The notes: generated from the sequence alone by a model not told the origin. A stretch of DNA of 64,000 bases from Wenzhouxiangellaceae bacterium (GCA_007695005.1 REEQ01000066.1:1-64000); one strand, 5' to 3'. Positions 1 to 9,206 are shown, counted from the stretch's first letter. A program made the numbers and translations.

Positions 1-1973
1 TTGATTTGTACACCACAACAACCGATGCCAGCGGCGCCTACCAGTTGACGGTGCCCATGGGCGGCCTCGCTGAAGTCCAGATTGTGCTTGAAGCCGCCGG
101 CCCTGACCATGCCCCGACTCGCTTCGGGGGTGCACCGGAAGTCTTGTGCTACTTCGCCTGTGGCGCCGGCGACGGGTTCTTCACCCTGGAGCCGGGCGAT
201 GTGCTGGTCGATCACGACCTCGAACTCGAACCCGGCGGCCGCCTTGCCGGCACGGTGACGGCCGCAGATACTTCGGACGGTCTGCAGGGTGCCGGCGTGA
301 TTGTTTATTCCGGCACTGAGGGTCTGGAGTTTTCTCAGCTATGGTTCGCCGCCCTGACCGATGCAGATGGCCACTGGGAGCTGCCGCTGGCCCTGCCGGC
401 CGGGGACTATCACCTGATCGCCAACGCTTTTTCCAGCGGCAATTACGTCGCCCGGGCCTGGAACAGCCTCGACTGCCAGACCGGGACCTGCCCGATCCTG
501 GGTACCGACACCGTTGCCGTGACGGCCGGTAATGTGACCACTGGCATCGACTTCACACTACGGCCGGGTGCGTCGATTTCGGGCACGCTGTTGCCCGATG
601 ACGACCTGCGCGTCGTGCGCGTGGTTGATGGCTCCGGCCTCATCCTCGAAACCATTCCCCTCCTGCCTGGCCAGTCCGAATGGGCGCTGGACCAGCTCGG
701 CGGCGGCAGCTATTACCTGGAGCTTGGTCCCTCAATGGCAGGCAGCGGATCGCTGGTCAGGCGACTGCACAATGGCTTGCCCTGTCCGTTTGCCGGCTGC
801 GAGCGTGCCAGCGGCCCGCCCATCTCCGTGCCCCAGGGCGGCAGCCTGAGTGGCGTGGACATCACCTTGACCGAAGGCGGGCAGCTCCAGGGCGAGCTGA
901 TCGATGCGGCGACCGGCCTGCCGCCTGAATTCGACATGAGCACCAATCCCGGCGTGACGACAATGAACATCATCAATGCCGATGGCACGGTGGTTGGTGG
1001 TGGCTCCATCGAGATTGTCGATGGCCAGGTCATCATCCCGCCGACCGCGGCAGTACCGCCGGGCGAGTATTATCTTCGCACCTACATGAGCTGGTTTGGC
1101 GAGGGGCTAGGGTACAACAGCCTACCTACTGATCTGGCTACCTTGCCGGGCTACGCTGATGCCGCGTTTCCCGATGTCGCCTGCGCCGGCCAGGGCTGCG
1201 ACCTGGGCGCTGCACAGACGGTCAGCTTTTCGGCTGGAGAGATCACGAGCGTCACCATCTCGATCGAGCGTGGCTCGAACGTTTCCGGCATCGTGCTCGA
1301 CGATGACTCCGGCGAGCCGATCGTCGCCGCTCATGTCAATCTGATCGACGCGGCTGGTCAGCGACTGGCCGTCACCCGCACCAATGCCGACGGCGAATTC
1401 TTCTTCGGCGCCTTCCCGGCCGGCAGCTATTTTCTGCGCACCAGCATGTCGTCGCGATCCGGGCCCGGCGTCAGTCCCCGTCAGTTCCCTTACTTTGATC
1501 GTATCCACGGCAGCAGCGAAAACTGCTCGGAGCTGCTTTGTGATCCCGGCGATGCCACGCCCCTGGTCCTGGACGGGGACACTGATCTTGAGGGAATCGA
1601 GTTTCGGGTCACCGAAGGTCCGGTGATCAGCGGCCGTATCTTCGATCAATTTACCGGCGCCCCCATCAATCGCGGCCAGGTTGCCGTCTTCAACGAGACC
1701 GGTGTGCTGGTCGGTCGCTATGCGCTGGATTTCTTCACCGGCGCCTACCAGACCACCGCACTTGCCCCCGGCACCTACTCGATCGAACCCCTGGTGTCAC
1801 CGGCCTTCTTCGCTATCCCGGGCAGTGCGGGTGCAGCGAACGCTGCAGGTCATCTGCGCTCGTCAGGCAGCCTGACGGTCGTTGTCGAAGAAGTCGATGT
1901 TGAAGCCAATGTCAGCGTGATCGACCAGGCCATCGACCGGATCTTCCGCAGCCGGTTCATCGAGGCGGAATAG
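1..1973 (+). CDS. Secreted Cys-pair repeat protein, carboxypeptidase-regulatory-like domains (5' truncated)
   Basis: The reading frame is open through the window edge, and the first start-like codon (TTG at 6) sits inside a domain, so the gene probably begins upstream. The protein is a string of beta-sandwich modules of the carboxypeptidase-regulatory/SdrD-B-like kind, each with a core like ISGTL or VSGIVLDD followed by a DG(E/H) turn. About five modules share a preceding segment with two close cysteines (CYFAC, CQTGTC, CPFAGC, CAGQGC, CSELLC), then a beta-rich stretch. The paired cysteines suggest disulfides and therefore an extracytoplasmic location. The C-terminus is IDRIFRSRFIEAE, a variant of a tail also found on the proteins at 22885 and 42056. 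The signal peptide, if any, lies outside the window. Function is unknown; an adhesive or surface role is only a guess. Confidence 0.75.
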   Translation, partial: DLYTTTTDASGAYQLTVPMGGLAEVQIVLEAAGPDHAPTRFGGAPEVLCYFACGAGDGFFTLEPGDVLVDHDLELEPGGRLAGTVTAADTSDGLQGAGVIVYSGTEGLEFSQLWFAALTDADGHWELPLALPAGDYHLIANAFSSGNYVARAWNSLDCQTGTCPILGTDTVAVTAGNVTTGIDFTLRPGASISGTLLPDDDLRVVRVVDGSGLILETIPLLPGQSEWALDQLGGGSYYLELGPSMAGSGSLVRRLHNGLPCPFAGCERASGPPISVPQGGSLSGVDITLTEGGQLQGELIDAATGLPPEFDMSTNPGVTTMNIINADGTVVGGGSIEIVDGQVIIPPTAAVPPGEYYLRTYMSWFGEGLGYNSLPTDLATLPGYADAAFPDVACAGQGCDLGAAQTVSFSAGEITSVTISIERGSNVSGIVLDDDSGEPIVAAHVNLIDAAGQRLAVTRTNADGEFFFGAFPAGSYFLRTSMSSRSGPGVSPRQFPYFDRIHGSSENCSELLCDPGDATPLVLDGDTDLEGIEFRVTEGPVISGRIFDQFTGAPINRGQVAVFNETGVLVGRYALDFFTGAYQTTALAPGTYSIEPLVSPAFFAIPGSAGAANAAGHLRSSGSLTVVVEEVDVEANVSVIDQAIDRIFRSRFIEAE

Positions 1974-1993
1974 GCTCTTGCCAAGGAAAGGGT

Positions 1994-2005
1994 CGCGCCG
2001 GCGCG
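1994..2005. other. 12-bp perfect palindrome between secreted-protein genes
   Basis: CGCGCCGGCGCG is self-complementary and lies 20 bases after the stop codon of the upstream gene. No T-run follows, so it is a weak terminator candidate at best. The remainder of the 1974-2117 spacer shows nothing I can name. Confidence 0.25.
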
Positions 2006-2117
2006 TTAGCTCTTGATGTCGCCGAAGTGCACTGACTACGTTTTTTCTGTTGAAGAGGCGGCAATTGCTGCCAGCGTCGATTAACGAATTCCAGAAGTGC
2101 TTGTGAGGAGACCCAGG

Positions 2118-3044
2118 ATGACTATTGCGACCCGAGTGTTTCTTGCCCTACTGTTGGGCGGTATCTCGATTGCTCAAAGTAGCGCCCATTCAACGACTAC
2201 CAGTCCGGACGCGACATCGGACAAACCCCTGATGCTGGCCAGCCAGGCGCGCACCCCGACCAGCCCGCCGCAGGCTGACCCGGCCAGCGTTCAGATGACC
2301 ACGGATGTCACCCGCATCCCGCAGGGTGCCTTTATCGAGGGTTCGCGCTTGAACGCGCGCCAGCTTAGAGCCTTGCGCGGTGCCGGCATTTCAACGGCCC
2401 GCGATTTGCTCGAGGCCGAGCCCGTGGCACTTGGGCGCCTGCTGGACATTCAACCTCGCCAGGCCAGCATGGCCCAGGATCGACTGCGCGGGTACGTCAT
2501 GCAGCGTTCTCCGGCATCTCGCCCGGCATCCCCCGAGGCAGCCCCGACGGGCCGGTTCGGGATGAACAGCTCGGTACGCGAAATACCCAGCGGCTCCTTT
2601 ATCGATAGCGGCCGGCTCCGCAACACGCAGATCAGCGCACTGGAAGGCGCGGGCATCAACACGGTGCGGGATTTGCTCGATGCCGAGCCGGTTGCCCTGG
2701 GGCGCCTGTTGGGCATTCAGCCCCGCCAGGCCAGCATGGCCCAGCAACGGCTGCAGACCCATTTGCAGGAGAATCGCACACCGGCGTCCCGTCCGGCAGC
2801 GTCGACTGGCAGGTTTGGATTGAACAGCTCGGTACGCGAAATACCCGGCGACTCCTTTGTTGACGGCGGCCGACTCCGTAACACGCAGATCAGCGCCCTG
2901 GAAGGCGCCGGTATCAACACGGTGCGGGACCTGCTTGGCGCGGAGCCTGTGGCGCTGGGGCGCCTGTTGGGTATCCAGCCCCGCCAGGCCAGCATGGCCC
3001 AGCAGCGGCTGCAGACCTACATGCGCGAAAACCGATCACCGTGA
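2118..3044 (+). CDS. Exported protein with three helix-hairpin-helix-like repeats
   Basis: The start at 2118 (MTIATRVFLALLL) is chosen over the track start at 2097 because AGGAG lies 7 bases before it and a good signal peptide follows, ending near SSAHS. The mature protein of about 285 residues contains three repeats of 86-89 residues. Each has a leader like VREIPSGSFIDSGRL, a helical core like ALEGAGINTVRDLL, and the invariant block QPRQASMAQ. The core resembles the helix-hairpin-helix/DUF4332-type fold (L..aGI.T...LL), which normally binds DNA or mediates protein contacts. An exported version is unusual. Linkers are rich in Pro, Ala, Ser and Arg. It lies 75 bases before the S74-domain protein and may share its transcript. 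No specific function can be assigned. Confidence 0.8.
   Translation: MTIATRVFLALLLGGISIAQSSAHSTTTSPDATSDKPLMLASQARTPTSPPQADPASVQMTTDVTRIPQGAFIEGSRLNARQLRALRGAGISTARDLLEAEPVALGRLLDIQPRQASMAQDRLRGYVMQRSPASRPASPEAAPTGRFGMNSSVREIPSGSFIDSGRLRNTQISALEGAGINTVRDLLDAEPVALGRLLGIQPRQASMAQQRLQTHLQENRTPASRPAASTGRFGLNSSVREIPGDSFVDGGRLRNTQISALEGAGINTVRDLLGAEPVALGRLLGIQPRQASMAQQRLQTYMRENRSP
2307..3041 (+). repeat. Three in-gene tandem repeats, period about 258-267 bp
   Basis: Units begin near 2307, 2574 and 2832. Units two and three are close to identical over long stretches even at synonymous positions, for example AACACGCAGATCAGCGC in both. Unit one is more diverged. This suggests a recent duplication of one unit. 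Confidence 0.85.
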
Positions 3045-3119
3045 TCCGTTCCGGATGGATTTCAGTTCAGCACCAGACCGACACGGATTGCATAGTCACC
3101 TGACCGGGAGACACAGACC

Positions 3120-4871
3120 ATGCCAAAGTTATTGATTCTGCTGCCACTGCTGTGGTTGGCCACCGCTGCAATGGCAGCACCCATTACCTACCAGGGCCAG
3201 CTTCAGGACCAATCCGGCCCCTACACCGGAACGATCGACATGACCTTTCGGCTGTTCGATAGCGCATCCGGAGGAGGCCAGATCGGCAATACGGTGAGCA
3301 TCGCCGCAGTTTCGGTTGAGAGTGGACTTTTTCAGGTCGAGCTTGATTTCGGCAGCGAGGTTTTCTCGCAGGGGCCGCGCTATCTTGAGGTTGAAGTCGG
3401 AGAGTCGGTGCTCAATCTGCGCCAACCCATAACGCCAGCGCCAATGGCCTTGAATGTCATCAATCTGCCGGATACCGGAGACACCCTGGCTGAACTTTCT
3501 TGCCTTACCGGAGAGGTTCCGAAATGGGATGGCAGCGCCTGGGTATGTGCCGAGGACGAGGACACACAGTTCATTGCCGGTGAAGGCCTGCAACTCTCCG
3601 GTACCAGCTTAAGTCTCGATGCCGGGTTTACCGATGGGCGCTACTGGAAACTGGGCGGCAATTCCGGGATCGACTCGACGGAAAAGGTGTTGGGTACGAC
3701 CGATTTCAGCGCCGTGGAGATACATGTTGACGGCCTCCGCGCATTCAGGGTCGAGCCGTCAAGTTCCTCAAGTCAGGAGCCGAACCTGATCGGCGGCCAC
3801 GAAAGCAATGCGGTGCTCGGTGGGGCCACTCGCGGAGCAACCATCGCAGGCGGTGGCGGGCTGGACAACGATAACGCCAACGTGGTTTCTGGGAGCTGGG
3901 GATTCATTGGTGGGGGGCTTAACAATTTTGTCCAGGGTATTCACGGCGTTGTCAGCGGAGGCGCTTCCAACAAGGCTCTTGGTCTGGCTTCGACTGTGGG
4001 TGGTGGAACTTCCAACGAGGCTTCAGGAATGCGTTCGGTTGTTTCCGGCGGCTTTGGCAACGAAGCGCAGAATCAATCGGCAACGGTTCCAGGAGGAAGC
4101 TTCAATCGAGCTGAAGGTGAATACAGCTTCGCCGCGGGACTTCGAGCGCGCGCACTTCACAGAAGCACCTTTGTATGGGCGGGCCTGGATTCCACCGACG
4201 ATGTTTCCTCTACTGGCAGTCACCAGTTCCTGATCGCAGCCAGCGGCGGAGTCGGGATCAATACCCAGGAGCCACAGTTTGAGTTGGACGTGGACGGGAC
4301 GATCCGGGGCGGAACAGTGAGATCGACCGGTCAGGTCTTGGCCGGGGGAACCTTGTTCGTGCAAACGCTCGGCTCGGTCAATGGCACGCAGGAACTATGC
4401 CGGGTGCCGCCAACGGGGCTGATCACGACCTGTTCTTCCAGCAGCCTGCGCTACAAGCATGAGGTCGAAGACTTTGATCTTTCCTGGGAGCAGGTTCTGG
4501 CCCTGCGTCCGGTCAGCTATCGCTTTATCGAAGACGATCAGCCCGACATCGGATTGATCGCCGAGGAGTTGGCCGAGGTCGATGAGCGGCTGGTGGTCTT
4601 CGACGAGCAGGGTCGCCCCGACAGTATTCGCTACGGCCGCCTGTCGGTACTGCTATTGGCGGCACTGCAAGAGCGCGAGAACGCCCGTAGGGACGCACTT
4701 GAGGCCCAGGCGGCGCAGAATGCAAATATGCAGGCGCGTATGAGTCAGCTGGAAGCCGAAAACGCCAAGCTGCGTCAACTGGCCGAGCGCAACACCGAGC
4801 TGGAAGATCGCCTGGCGCGCCTTGAGGGCTTGCTTGTTGACGATGGCCAGTTCGCCTGGACGGTGCAATAA
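3120..4871 (+). CDS. Secreted YadA-head/S74 intramolecular-chaperone protein
   Basis: 583 residues starting at ATG 3120. MPKLLILLPLLWLATAAMA is a clear signal peptide. Residues about 20-110 form a beta domain beginning ITYQGQLQD, common in surface proteins of environmental bacteria. Residues about 224-345 are repeats like VVSGGASNKALG and VVSGGFGNEAQN, the left-handed YadA-like head fold of trimeric adhesins. Residues about 440-520 (SLRYKHEVEDF, then IGLIAEELAEVDERLV) match the peptidase S74 intramolecular chaperone domain of phage tail spikes. The end is a coiled coil, as expected for a trimer. No phage genes lie nearby, and export by signal peptide argues for a host-encoded trimeric surface protein. 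In phage homologues the S74 domain cuts itself off; a catalytic Ser/Lys pair cannot be confirmed by eye. Confidence 0.85.
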   Translation: MPKLLILLPLLWLATAAMAAPITYQGQLQDQSGPYTGTIDMTFRLFDSASGGGQIGNTVSIAAVSVESGLFQVELDFGSEVFSQGPRYLEVEVGESVLNLRQPITPAPMALNVINLPDTGDTLAELSCLTGEVPKWDGSAWVCAEDEDTQFIAGEGLQLSGTSLSLDAGFTDGRYWKLGGNSGIDSTEKVLGTTDFSAVEIHVDGLRAFRVEPSSSSSQEPNLIGGHESNAVLGGATRGATIAGGGGLDNDNANVVSGSWGFIGGGLNNFVQGIHGVVSGGASNKALGLASTVGGGTSNEASGMRSVVSGGFGNEAQNQSATVPGGSFNRAEGEYSFAAGLRARALHRSTFVWAGLDSTDDVSSTGSHQFLIAASGGVGINTQEPQFELDVDGTIRGGTVRSTGQVLAGGTLFVQTLGSVNGTQELCRVPPTGLITTCSSSSLRYKHEVEDFDLSWEQVLALRPVSYRFIEDDQPDIGLIAEELAEVDERLVVFDEQGRPDSIRYGRLSVLLLAALQERENARRDALEAQAAQNANMQARMSQLEAENAKLRQLAERNTELEDRLARLEGLLVDDGQFAWTVQ

Positions 4872-4944
4872 GAAGTCGACTCCGACTGCTGATGGCATGG
4901 GCCGGAGCAGCCGTTCGGATCGAGTGTGTGGCCGAGCGGATGCG

Positions 4945-5523
4945 TCAGCCCGATGCGTTGTCCTGCAGCTCGAAACGCAGCCAGGCATTGGCGCGTTTGA
5001 GCTGGCGCTGGACGGTGCGCCGGGAGACCCCCAGGATGTCGGCAATGTCGTCCGTGCTCAGGCCTGCGTAGAAGCGGGCGGCGACCAGTTCGGCGAGATC
5101 CTCGTCCGTCTGCCCAAGACGTTCGATGGCTTGTTCTACGTCGAGGATGCGTCCGGCATCAATGCAGGCGTCAGCGACCTGTTGTTCATCCAGTTCGACA
5201 TGGATGGCATCGCCGCCACGCTTGTCGGCAAGACGACGGCGGGCGTGGTCGACGATGATCTGGCGCATGGCCAGCGACATCACCCGCATCAGGTGGCTGC
5301 GGTCGTGGATGGCAGCGTCATCGTGACGAAAGACCTTGAGGAAGGCCTCGTGGACCAGGGCGGTGGTTCGCAGGGTTTCGCCGCCCTTGAATCCCTGACG
5401 CTGGTGCCGGGCAAGGCGGTGGATATCGTCATAGACCAGTCGCGCCAGCCGGTCCAGCGCATCCGGCGACTCGCCGAGATGCTCAAGCAGCTGGGTCACC
5501 TGTTGTTGTTCATCGATACTCAC
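4945..5523 (-). CDS. ECF-type RNA polymerase sigma factor (sigma-70 family, TIGR02999-like)
   Basis: 192 residues, GTG start at 5523. The region-2 pattern TTALVHEAFLKVF followed by RQIIVDHARRRLADKRGG is typical of the ECF subfamily that includes the second sigma factor at 42769. Region 4 is a helix-turn-helix (YAGLSTDDIADILGVSRRTVQRQLKRA). It lies 17 bases downstream of proS on the same strand, so it is probably co-transcribed with a housekeeping gene. There is no adjacent anti-sigma factor or protein kinase, although members of this subfamily often sit beside Ser/Thr kinases. The spacer to the convergent S74 gene (4872-4944) shows no strong terminator. Confidence 0.88.
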   Translation of the reverse strand: MSIDEQQQVTQLLEHLGESPDALDRLARLVYDDIHRLARHQRQGFKGGETLRTTALVHEAFLKVFRHDDAAIHDRSHLMRVMSLAMRQIIVDHARRRLADKRGGDAIHVELDEQQVADACIDAGRILDVEQAIERLGQTDEDLAELVAARFYAGLSTDDIADILGVSRRTVQRQLKRANAWLRFELQDNASG

Positions 5524-5540
5524 CGCTGCAGCTTAACCCG

Positions 5541-7259
5541 TCAGGCCCGCGCGGCCTTCACCTGCTCGAACCAGCCGATGATTTCCTCGACCGGAATTTC
5601 CCGACCCTCGCCGCCGCGCCGACGGTATTCGACCACGCCGGTGTCGAGGCCGCGATCACCAATGATCAGGTGATGGGGTATGCCGATCAGCTCGGCGTCG
5701 GCAAACATCACCCCGGGGCGCAGCGGACGATCATCCAGCAGCACGTCCAGCCCGGCGGACTTGAGCTGCCCATAAAGCTGATCTGCCAGCTCGCGCACCC
5801 GGTGCGACTTCTTCGCATTCATCGGTAGCACAACGACGTCAAACGGTGCCATCGGCTCAGGCCAGATGATGCCCTTGTCATCGTGGTTCTGCTCGATGGC
5901 GGCGGCAACAATGCGTGATACACCAATCCCGTAGCAGCCCATGGCCGGATGAATGCCGCGGCCGCTCTCATCCATGACGACGGCGTTCATGGCCTCGGAG
6001 TACTTGCTTCCGAGCTGAAAGATATGGCCTACCTCGATGCCGCGAATCAGTTCCAGCGTGCCGGAGCCATCGGCGGCGGGGTCGCCGCTGACGACATTGC
6101 GCAGGTCACAGACCTCCGGCAGGGGCAGGTCGCGCTCCCAGTTGATGCCGAAATAGTGCTTGCCGTCGATGTTGGCGCCGGCCGAGAAGTCACTCATCAG
6201 GGCGACCTGGCGGTCGACGACGCAGGGGATGGGCAGCTTGATCGGGCCCAGGCTGCCGGGTCCGGCACCAATCGCCTTGCGGATTTCTTCTTCGCTGGCC
6301 ATGCGCAGCGGAGCGGCGACCGCGGGCAGCTTTTCAGCCTTGATCGCATTGAGCTCGTGGTCACCGCGCACCAGCAGGGCGATGAAGTCAGTGTCGGCTT
6401 CATCACTGGCTGCGACCACCAGTGTCTTGACCGTCTTCTCGATCGGCTGCTGGAACTGTTCGACCAGGTCGGCAATGCTGCGCGCGTTCGGGGTGTCGAC
6501 CAGGCGCAGCGCTTCGGTGGCTGCGGCCCGCTCGCCCTGAGCTACTGCCTCGGCCTGTTCGACGTTGGCGGCATAGCTGCTCTCGGGGACGTGGGCAATC
6601 AGGTCCTCGCCGGAGTCTGCCAGCACATGAAACTCGTGGCTGACGGCGCCGCCGATGGCGCCGGAGTCGGCGGTGACCGCCTTGAAGTGCAGCTGCAGGC
6701 GTTCGAAGATGCGGCTGTAGGTGGTGTACATGAGCTGGTAGAACCGGCCCAGGCAGTCGTCATCGAGATGGAAGGAGTAGCCGTCCTTCATCAGGAACTC
6801 GCGCGCCCGCATGACGCCGAAGCGCGGCCGGATTTCATCGCGAAACTTGGTCTGGATCTGGTAAAAGCAGATCGGCAGTTGCTTGTATGAGCGCACCTCG
6901 CCGCGGGCAAAGTCGGTGATCACTTCCTCGTGAGTCGGACCGAAGGCGAACTCCCGTCCGGCGCGGTCAGCCATTTTCAACAACAGCGGGCCGAAATCTT
7001 CCCAGCGCCCCGTCTCCTGCCACAGCTCGGCAGGCTGGACCGATGGCATCAGCATTTCCAGGCAGCCGGCGGCATCCATTTCTTCGCGTACCACTTGCTC
7101 GACCTTGCGCAGCACCCGCAGGCCCAGCGGCGTCCATGTGTAGACACCCGAGGTCAGCTTGCGGATCATGCCGGCGCGCAGCATCAGCTGATGGGAGACG
7201 ATTTCAGCATCAGCGGGCACTTCCCGCTGAGTAACTAGATGAAAAGCAGAGGTCTTCAT
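5541..7259 (-). CDS. proS: Prolyl-tRNA synthetase (bacterial type with editing insert)
   Basis: 572 residues from ATG 7259 ([13 protein letters not shown]). The track start at 7265 is a TTG two codons upstream. This class II synthetase charges tRNA-Pro. The motif 2 region reads [15 protein letters not shown] followed by [20 protein letters not shown]. The segment around residues 230-400 is the editing (INS/YbaK-like) domain, which hydrolyses mischarged Ala-tRNA-Pro. Motif 3 lies in [18 protein letters not shown], and a C-terminal anticodon-binding domain follows. Length and order match E. coli-type ProS. The ECF sigma factor gene follows closely. Confidence 0.97.
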   Translation of the reverse strand: MKTSAFHLVTQREVPADAEIVSHQLMLRAGMIRKLTSGVYTWTPLGLRVLRKVEQVVREEMDAAGCLEMLMPSVQPAELWQETGRWEDFGPLLLKMADRAGREFAFGPTHEEVITDFARGEVRSYKQLPICFYQIQTKFRDEIRPRFGVMRAREFLMKDGYSFHLDDDCLGRFYQLMYTTYSRIFERLQLHFKAVTADSGAIGGAVSHEFHVLADSGEDLIAHVPESSYAANVEQAEAVAQGERAAATEALRLVDTPNARSIADLVEQFQQPIEKTVKTLVVAASDEADTDFIALLVRGDHELNAIKAEKLPAVAAPLRMASEEEIRKAIGAGPGSLGPIKLPIPCVVDRQVALMSDFSAGANIDGKHYFGINWERDLPLPEVCDLRNVVSGDPAADGSGTLELIRGIEVGHIFQLGSKYSEAMNAVVMDESGRGIHPAMGCYGIGVSRIVAAAIEQNHDDKGIIWPEPMAPFDVVVLPMNAKKSHRVRELADQLYGQLKSAGLDVLLDDRPLRPGVMFADAELIGIPHHLIIGDRGLDTGVVEYRRRGGEGREIPVEEIIGWFEQVKAARA

Positions 7260-7392
7260 GGTCAAGTGTGGACTGGCGCGAGTAAACCTCGCATTCTAGC
7301 CCGCATGCCTGCCAATTACATGCGCTCGAGCGACCCTGAGCCAGGCCCTTGCATTTACTTCTTCCGGCCGGCCAGCAGACAGCTGAGTTCCA

Positions 7393-7839
7393 TCAGCACC
7401 ACTCGTCGATGAAATCCTGAGTTTCGGCGATCATGCGCTGGCGATCCTCTTCGTCCAGCATTCTTTCTTCACCGCTCTCGGACTGCAGCAGAATACGGGT
7501 GCGCTGGGTCAGCCACATCATGTTCTGGCGCGCCTGCTCGCAGCGCTCGGCGATCAATTCCGGGTCAGGCTGCCGCTCGCTCAGCACAGGCAGTTCAGGC
7601 GGTTGCATCACGGGTGCCGCTTCGGCCTGTTCAGCCGGCGTTTCGGTCGCTCGGCTGGTCGGCCCGGCGCCGCGCGCGCCGGTGGCGATGCGCTCGTAGT
7701 CAACACCCTCCGGTGGATGGGCCGAGTAGTGCGTGACCCCGTATTCGTCGACCCACTTGTAAATGGCGTCGCCGGCCATGGCGGGCGACGAGTTCAAAGC
7801 CAGGAAGATGAAGGATGCGAGCAGGACCAGGCGAATCAT
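7393..7839 (-). CDS. DUF4124 domain-containing exported protein
   Basis: 148 residues. MIRLVLLASFIFLALNSSPAMA is a signal peptide, followed directly by the DUF4124 signature AIYKWVDEYGVTHYSAHPPEG. The remainder is a low-complexity Pro/Ala/Glu linker and a C-terminal helix with Met, Arg and Glu. DUF4124 proteins are common periplasmic proteins of Gammaproteobacteria with no fixed function. It is divergent from pssA across a 131-bp spacer that must hold both promoters. Confidence 0.88.
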   Translation of the reverse strand: MIRLVLLASFIFLALNSSPAMAGDAIYKWVDEYGVTHYSAHPPEGVDYERIATGARGAGPTSRATETPAEQAEAAPVMQPPELPVLSERQPDPELIAERCEQARQNMMWLTQRTRILLQSESGEERMLDEEDRQRMIAETQDFIDEWC

Positions 7840-7970
7840 GGTGCGATGACCTCCGGGGCGATAAAGAGAAAACCTGATCTGTGACTGTGCCTCAAACTGG
7901 CGCGCGGAGCAAGTGGTCCGGTTCCGATGCTATTCTTTCCTACCGAATACTTCAGTCGCCAGGCACAACC

Positions 7971-8756
7971 ATGTCCGACAACTCCAATCAGCGGCGACCG
8001 GCGCGGGGCGCATATTTGCTGCCCAATGCCTTGACCACGCTGGCCTTGATGGCCGGTTTCTACGCAATCGTGGCAGCGATCGGCGGGCAACCGGTGGCGG
8101 CCTGTATCGCCATTCTGGTCGCCGGGCTGCTGGACGGCGTCGATGGGCGGGTAGCCCGGCTGACCAATACCCAGTCCGACTTCGGGGTCCAGTACGACAG
8201 CCTCTCTGACATGGTGTCGTTCGGAATCGCACCGGCAGTGCTGGTCTATTCCTGGTCACTGCACACCCTCGGCAACCAGGAAAACGTGGCCGAGGCCCTG
8301 AGCTGGCTGGCGGCGTTCTTTTTTTCCGCCTGCGCTGCGCTGCGCCTGGCCCGCTTCAATACCCAGGCCGGTGTCGCCGACAAGGCCTACTTCCAGGGCC
8401 TTGCCAGTCCGGCTGCCGCCGGCACTATCCTGGCTACCGTCTGGTTCAGTGTCAGTCGCGATATCGAGCCCGAGCAGGTTGCCTGGCCCTTGCTGGTGCT
8501 GACGCTGGTACTGGGAACGCTGATGGTGTCGCGCGTTCGCTATTTCAGCTTCAAGGCCTGGCCGGTCAGCGATCGGGTTCCCTTCGCCTGGATCTTTCTG
8601 CTGCTGGTCATCCTGGTGCTGCTGGCTGTGGACCCGCCGGCGGTCCTGTTCACCATCGGCCTGGTCTATGTCCTGTCGGGCATATTGATGACCGCTCGCG
8701 GACGCTACCAGCAGCGTCTGCGACGGCGCCGGGAGCGACGCGATGACGCGCCTTGA
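7971..8756 (+). CDS. pssA: CDP-diacylglycerol--serine O-phosphatidyltransferase
   Basis: 261 residues from ATG 7971 (MSDNSNQRRPARGAYLLPN). The track start at 7881 adds 30 unlikely residues. The enzyme makes phosphatidylserine, the precursor of phosphatidylethanolamine, in the inner membrane. The CDP-alcohol phosphotransferase signature D-G-x2-A-R-x8-G-x3-D-x3-D is present as LDGVDGRVARL then FGVQYDSLSDMVSFG. Several hydrophobic helices follow, including a C-terminal run around FLLLVILVLLAV. A basic tail (RQRRRRERR-like) closes the protein. The next gene starts 14 bases inside this one, so the two are translationally coupled. Confidence 0.95.
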   Translation: MSDNSNQRRPARGAYLLPNALTTLALMAGFYAIVAAIGGQPVAACIAILVAGLLDGVDGRVARLTNTQSDFGVQYDSLSDMVSFGIAPAVLVYSWSLHTLGNQENVAEALSWLAAFFFSACAALRLARFNTQAGVADKAYFQGLASPAAAGTILATVWFSVSRDIEPEQVAWPLLVLTLVLGTLMVSRVRYFSFKAWPVSDRVPFAWIFLLLVILVLLAVDPPAVLFTIGLVYVLSGILMTARGRYQQRLRRRRERRDDAP

Positions 8757-9204
8757 CCCGGCCGCCCGCTCGCGACTGGCGGCGATGGGTATCTCGATCT
8801 GGGAGCGTCGGGTCGATGCTGCCAAGGCAGCAGCGGCCGCCAGCGCCGCAGGCAGTCGTGCAGAGCCGGCAGCGCGCGTCCGGCTGGCCTCGGGGGAAGG
8901 TGACTGGCTGCTGGTCCAGCGCCAGCCCTGGCGCGGTGATGCCGACGGCATCGTTAATGACCTGCGGGCCTGGATCGGGCCAGCGCGCTGCCGCTTTGGC
9001 CAGTGGGTGATCGACTCTCAGTCCGGTGAAGATGGTCCTGAGTTGAGCGATCGAGGCGTGCGCCATATCTTGTCGTTCGGGCCGGCGCCCGGTACTGATT
9101 GGCCGGGTCTCATCGAAACCTCGGCACTGGCAGAGCTGGCAGCTGACTGGCGCGCTCGACGGGCACTGTGGCAGCTGTTGGCGCCGGTGCTGGCCCGGTC
9201 CTGA
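8743..9204 (+). CDS. Probable DNA polymerase III psi subunit (HolD-like)
   Basis: 153 residues. The N-terminus (SRLAAMGISIWERR) resembles the start of E. coli HolD, where a LGIxxW motif binds the chi subunit. The C-terminal pattern, Leu-rich then AxRRALWQLL, resembles the end of HolD. The middle has the WLLVQRQPW strand and a DLRAW segment at matching positions. HolD is poorly conserved and often missed. The position immediately upstream of rimI is the same as in E. coli (holD-rimI), which strengthens the call. It overlaps pssA by 14 bases and ends 2 bases before rimI. An Ala-rich insert near residue 30 is longer than in E. coli. If correct, it links clamp loader to SSB through chi. Confidence 0.65.
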   Translation: MTRLDPAARSRLAAMGISIWERRVDAAKAAAAASAAGSRAEPAARVRLASGEGDWLLVQRQPWRGDADGIVNDLRAWIGPARCRFGQWVIDSQSGEDGPELSDRGVRHILSFGPAPGTDWPGLIETSALAELAADWRARRALWQLLAPVLARS

Positions 9205-9206
9205 GC

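Noticed and set aside
3120-4871. Prophage tail spike
   Set aside because: S74 domain suggested phage, but a Sec signal peptide and lack of any phage gene nearby favour a host surface protein.
5949-6890. 313-residue plus-strand ORF
   Set aside because: Antisense shadow of proS.
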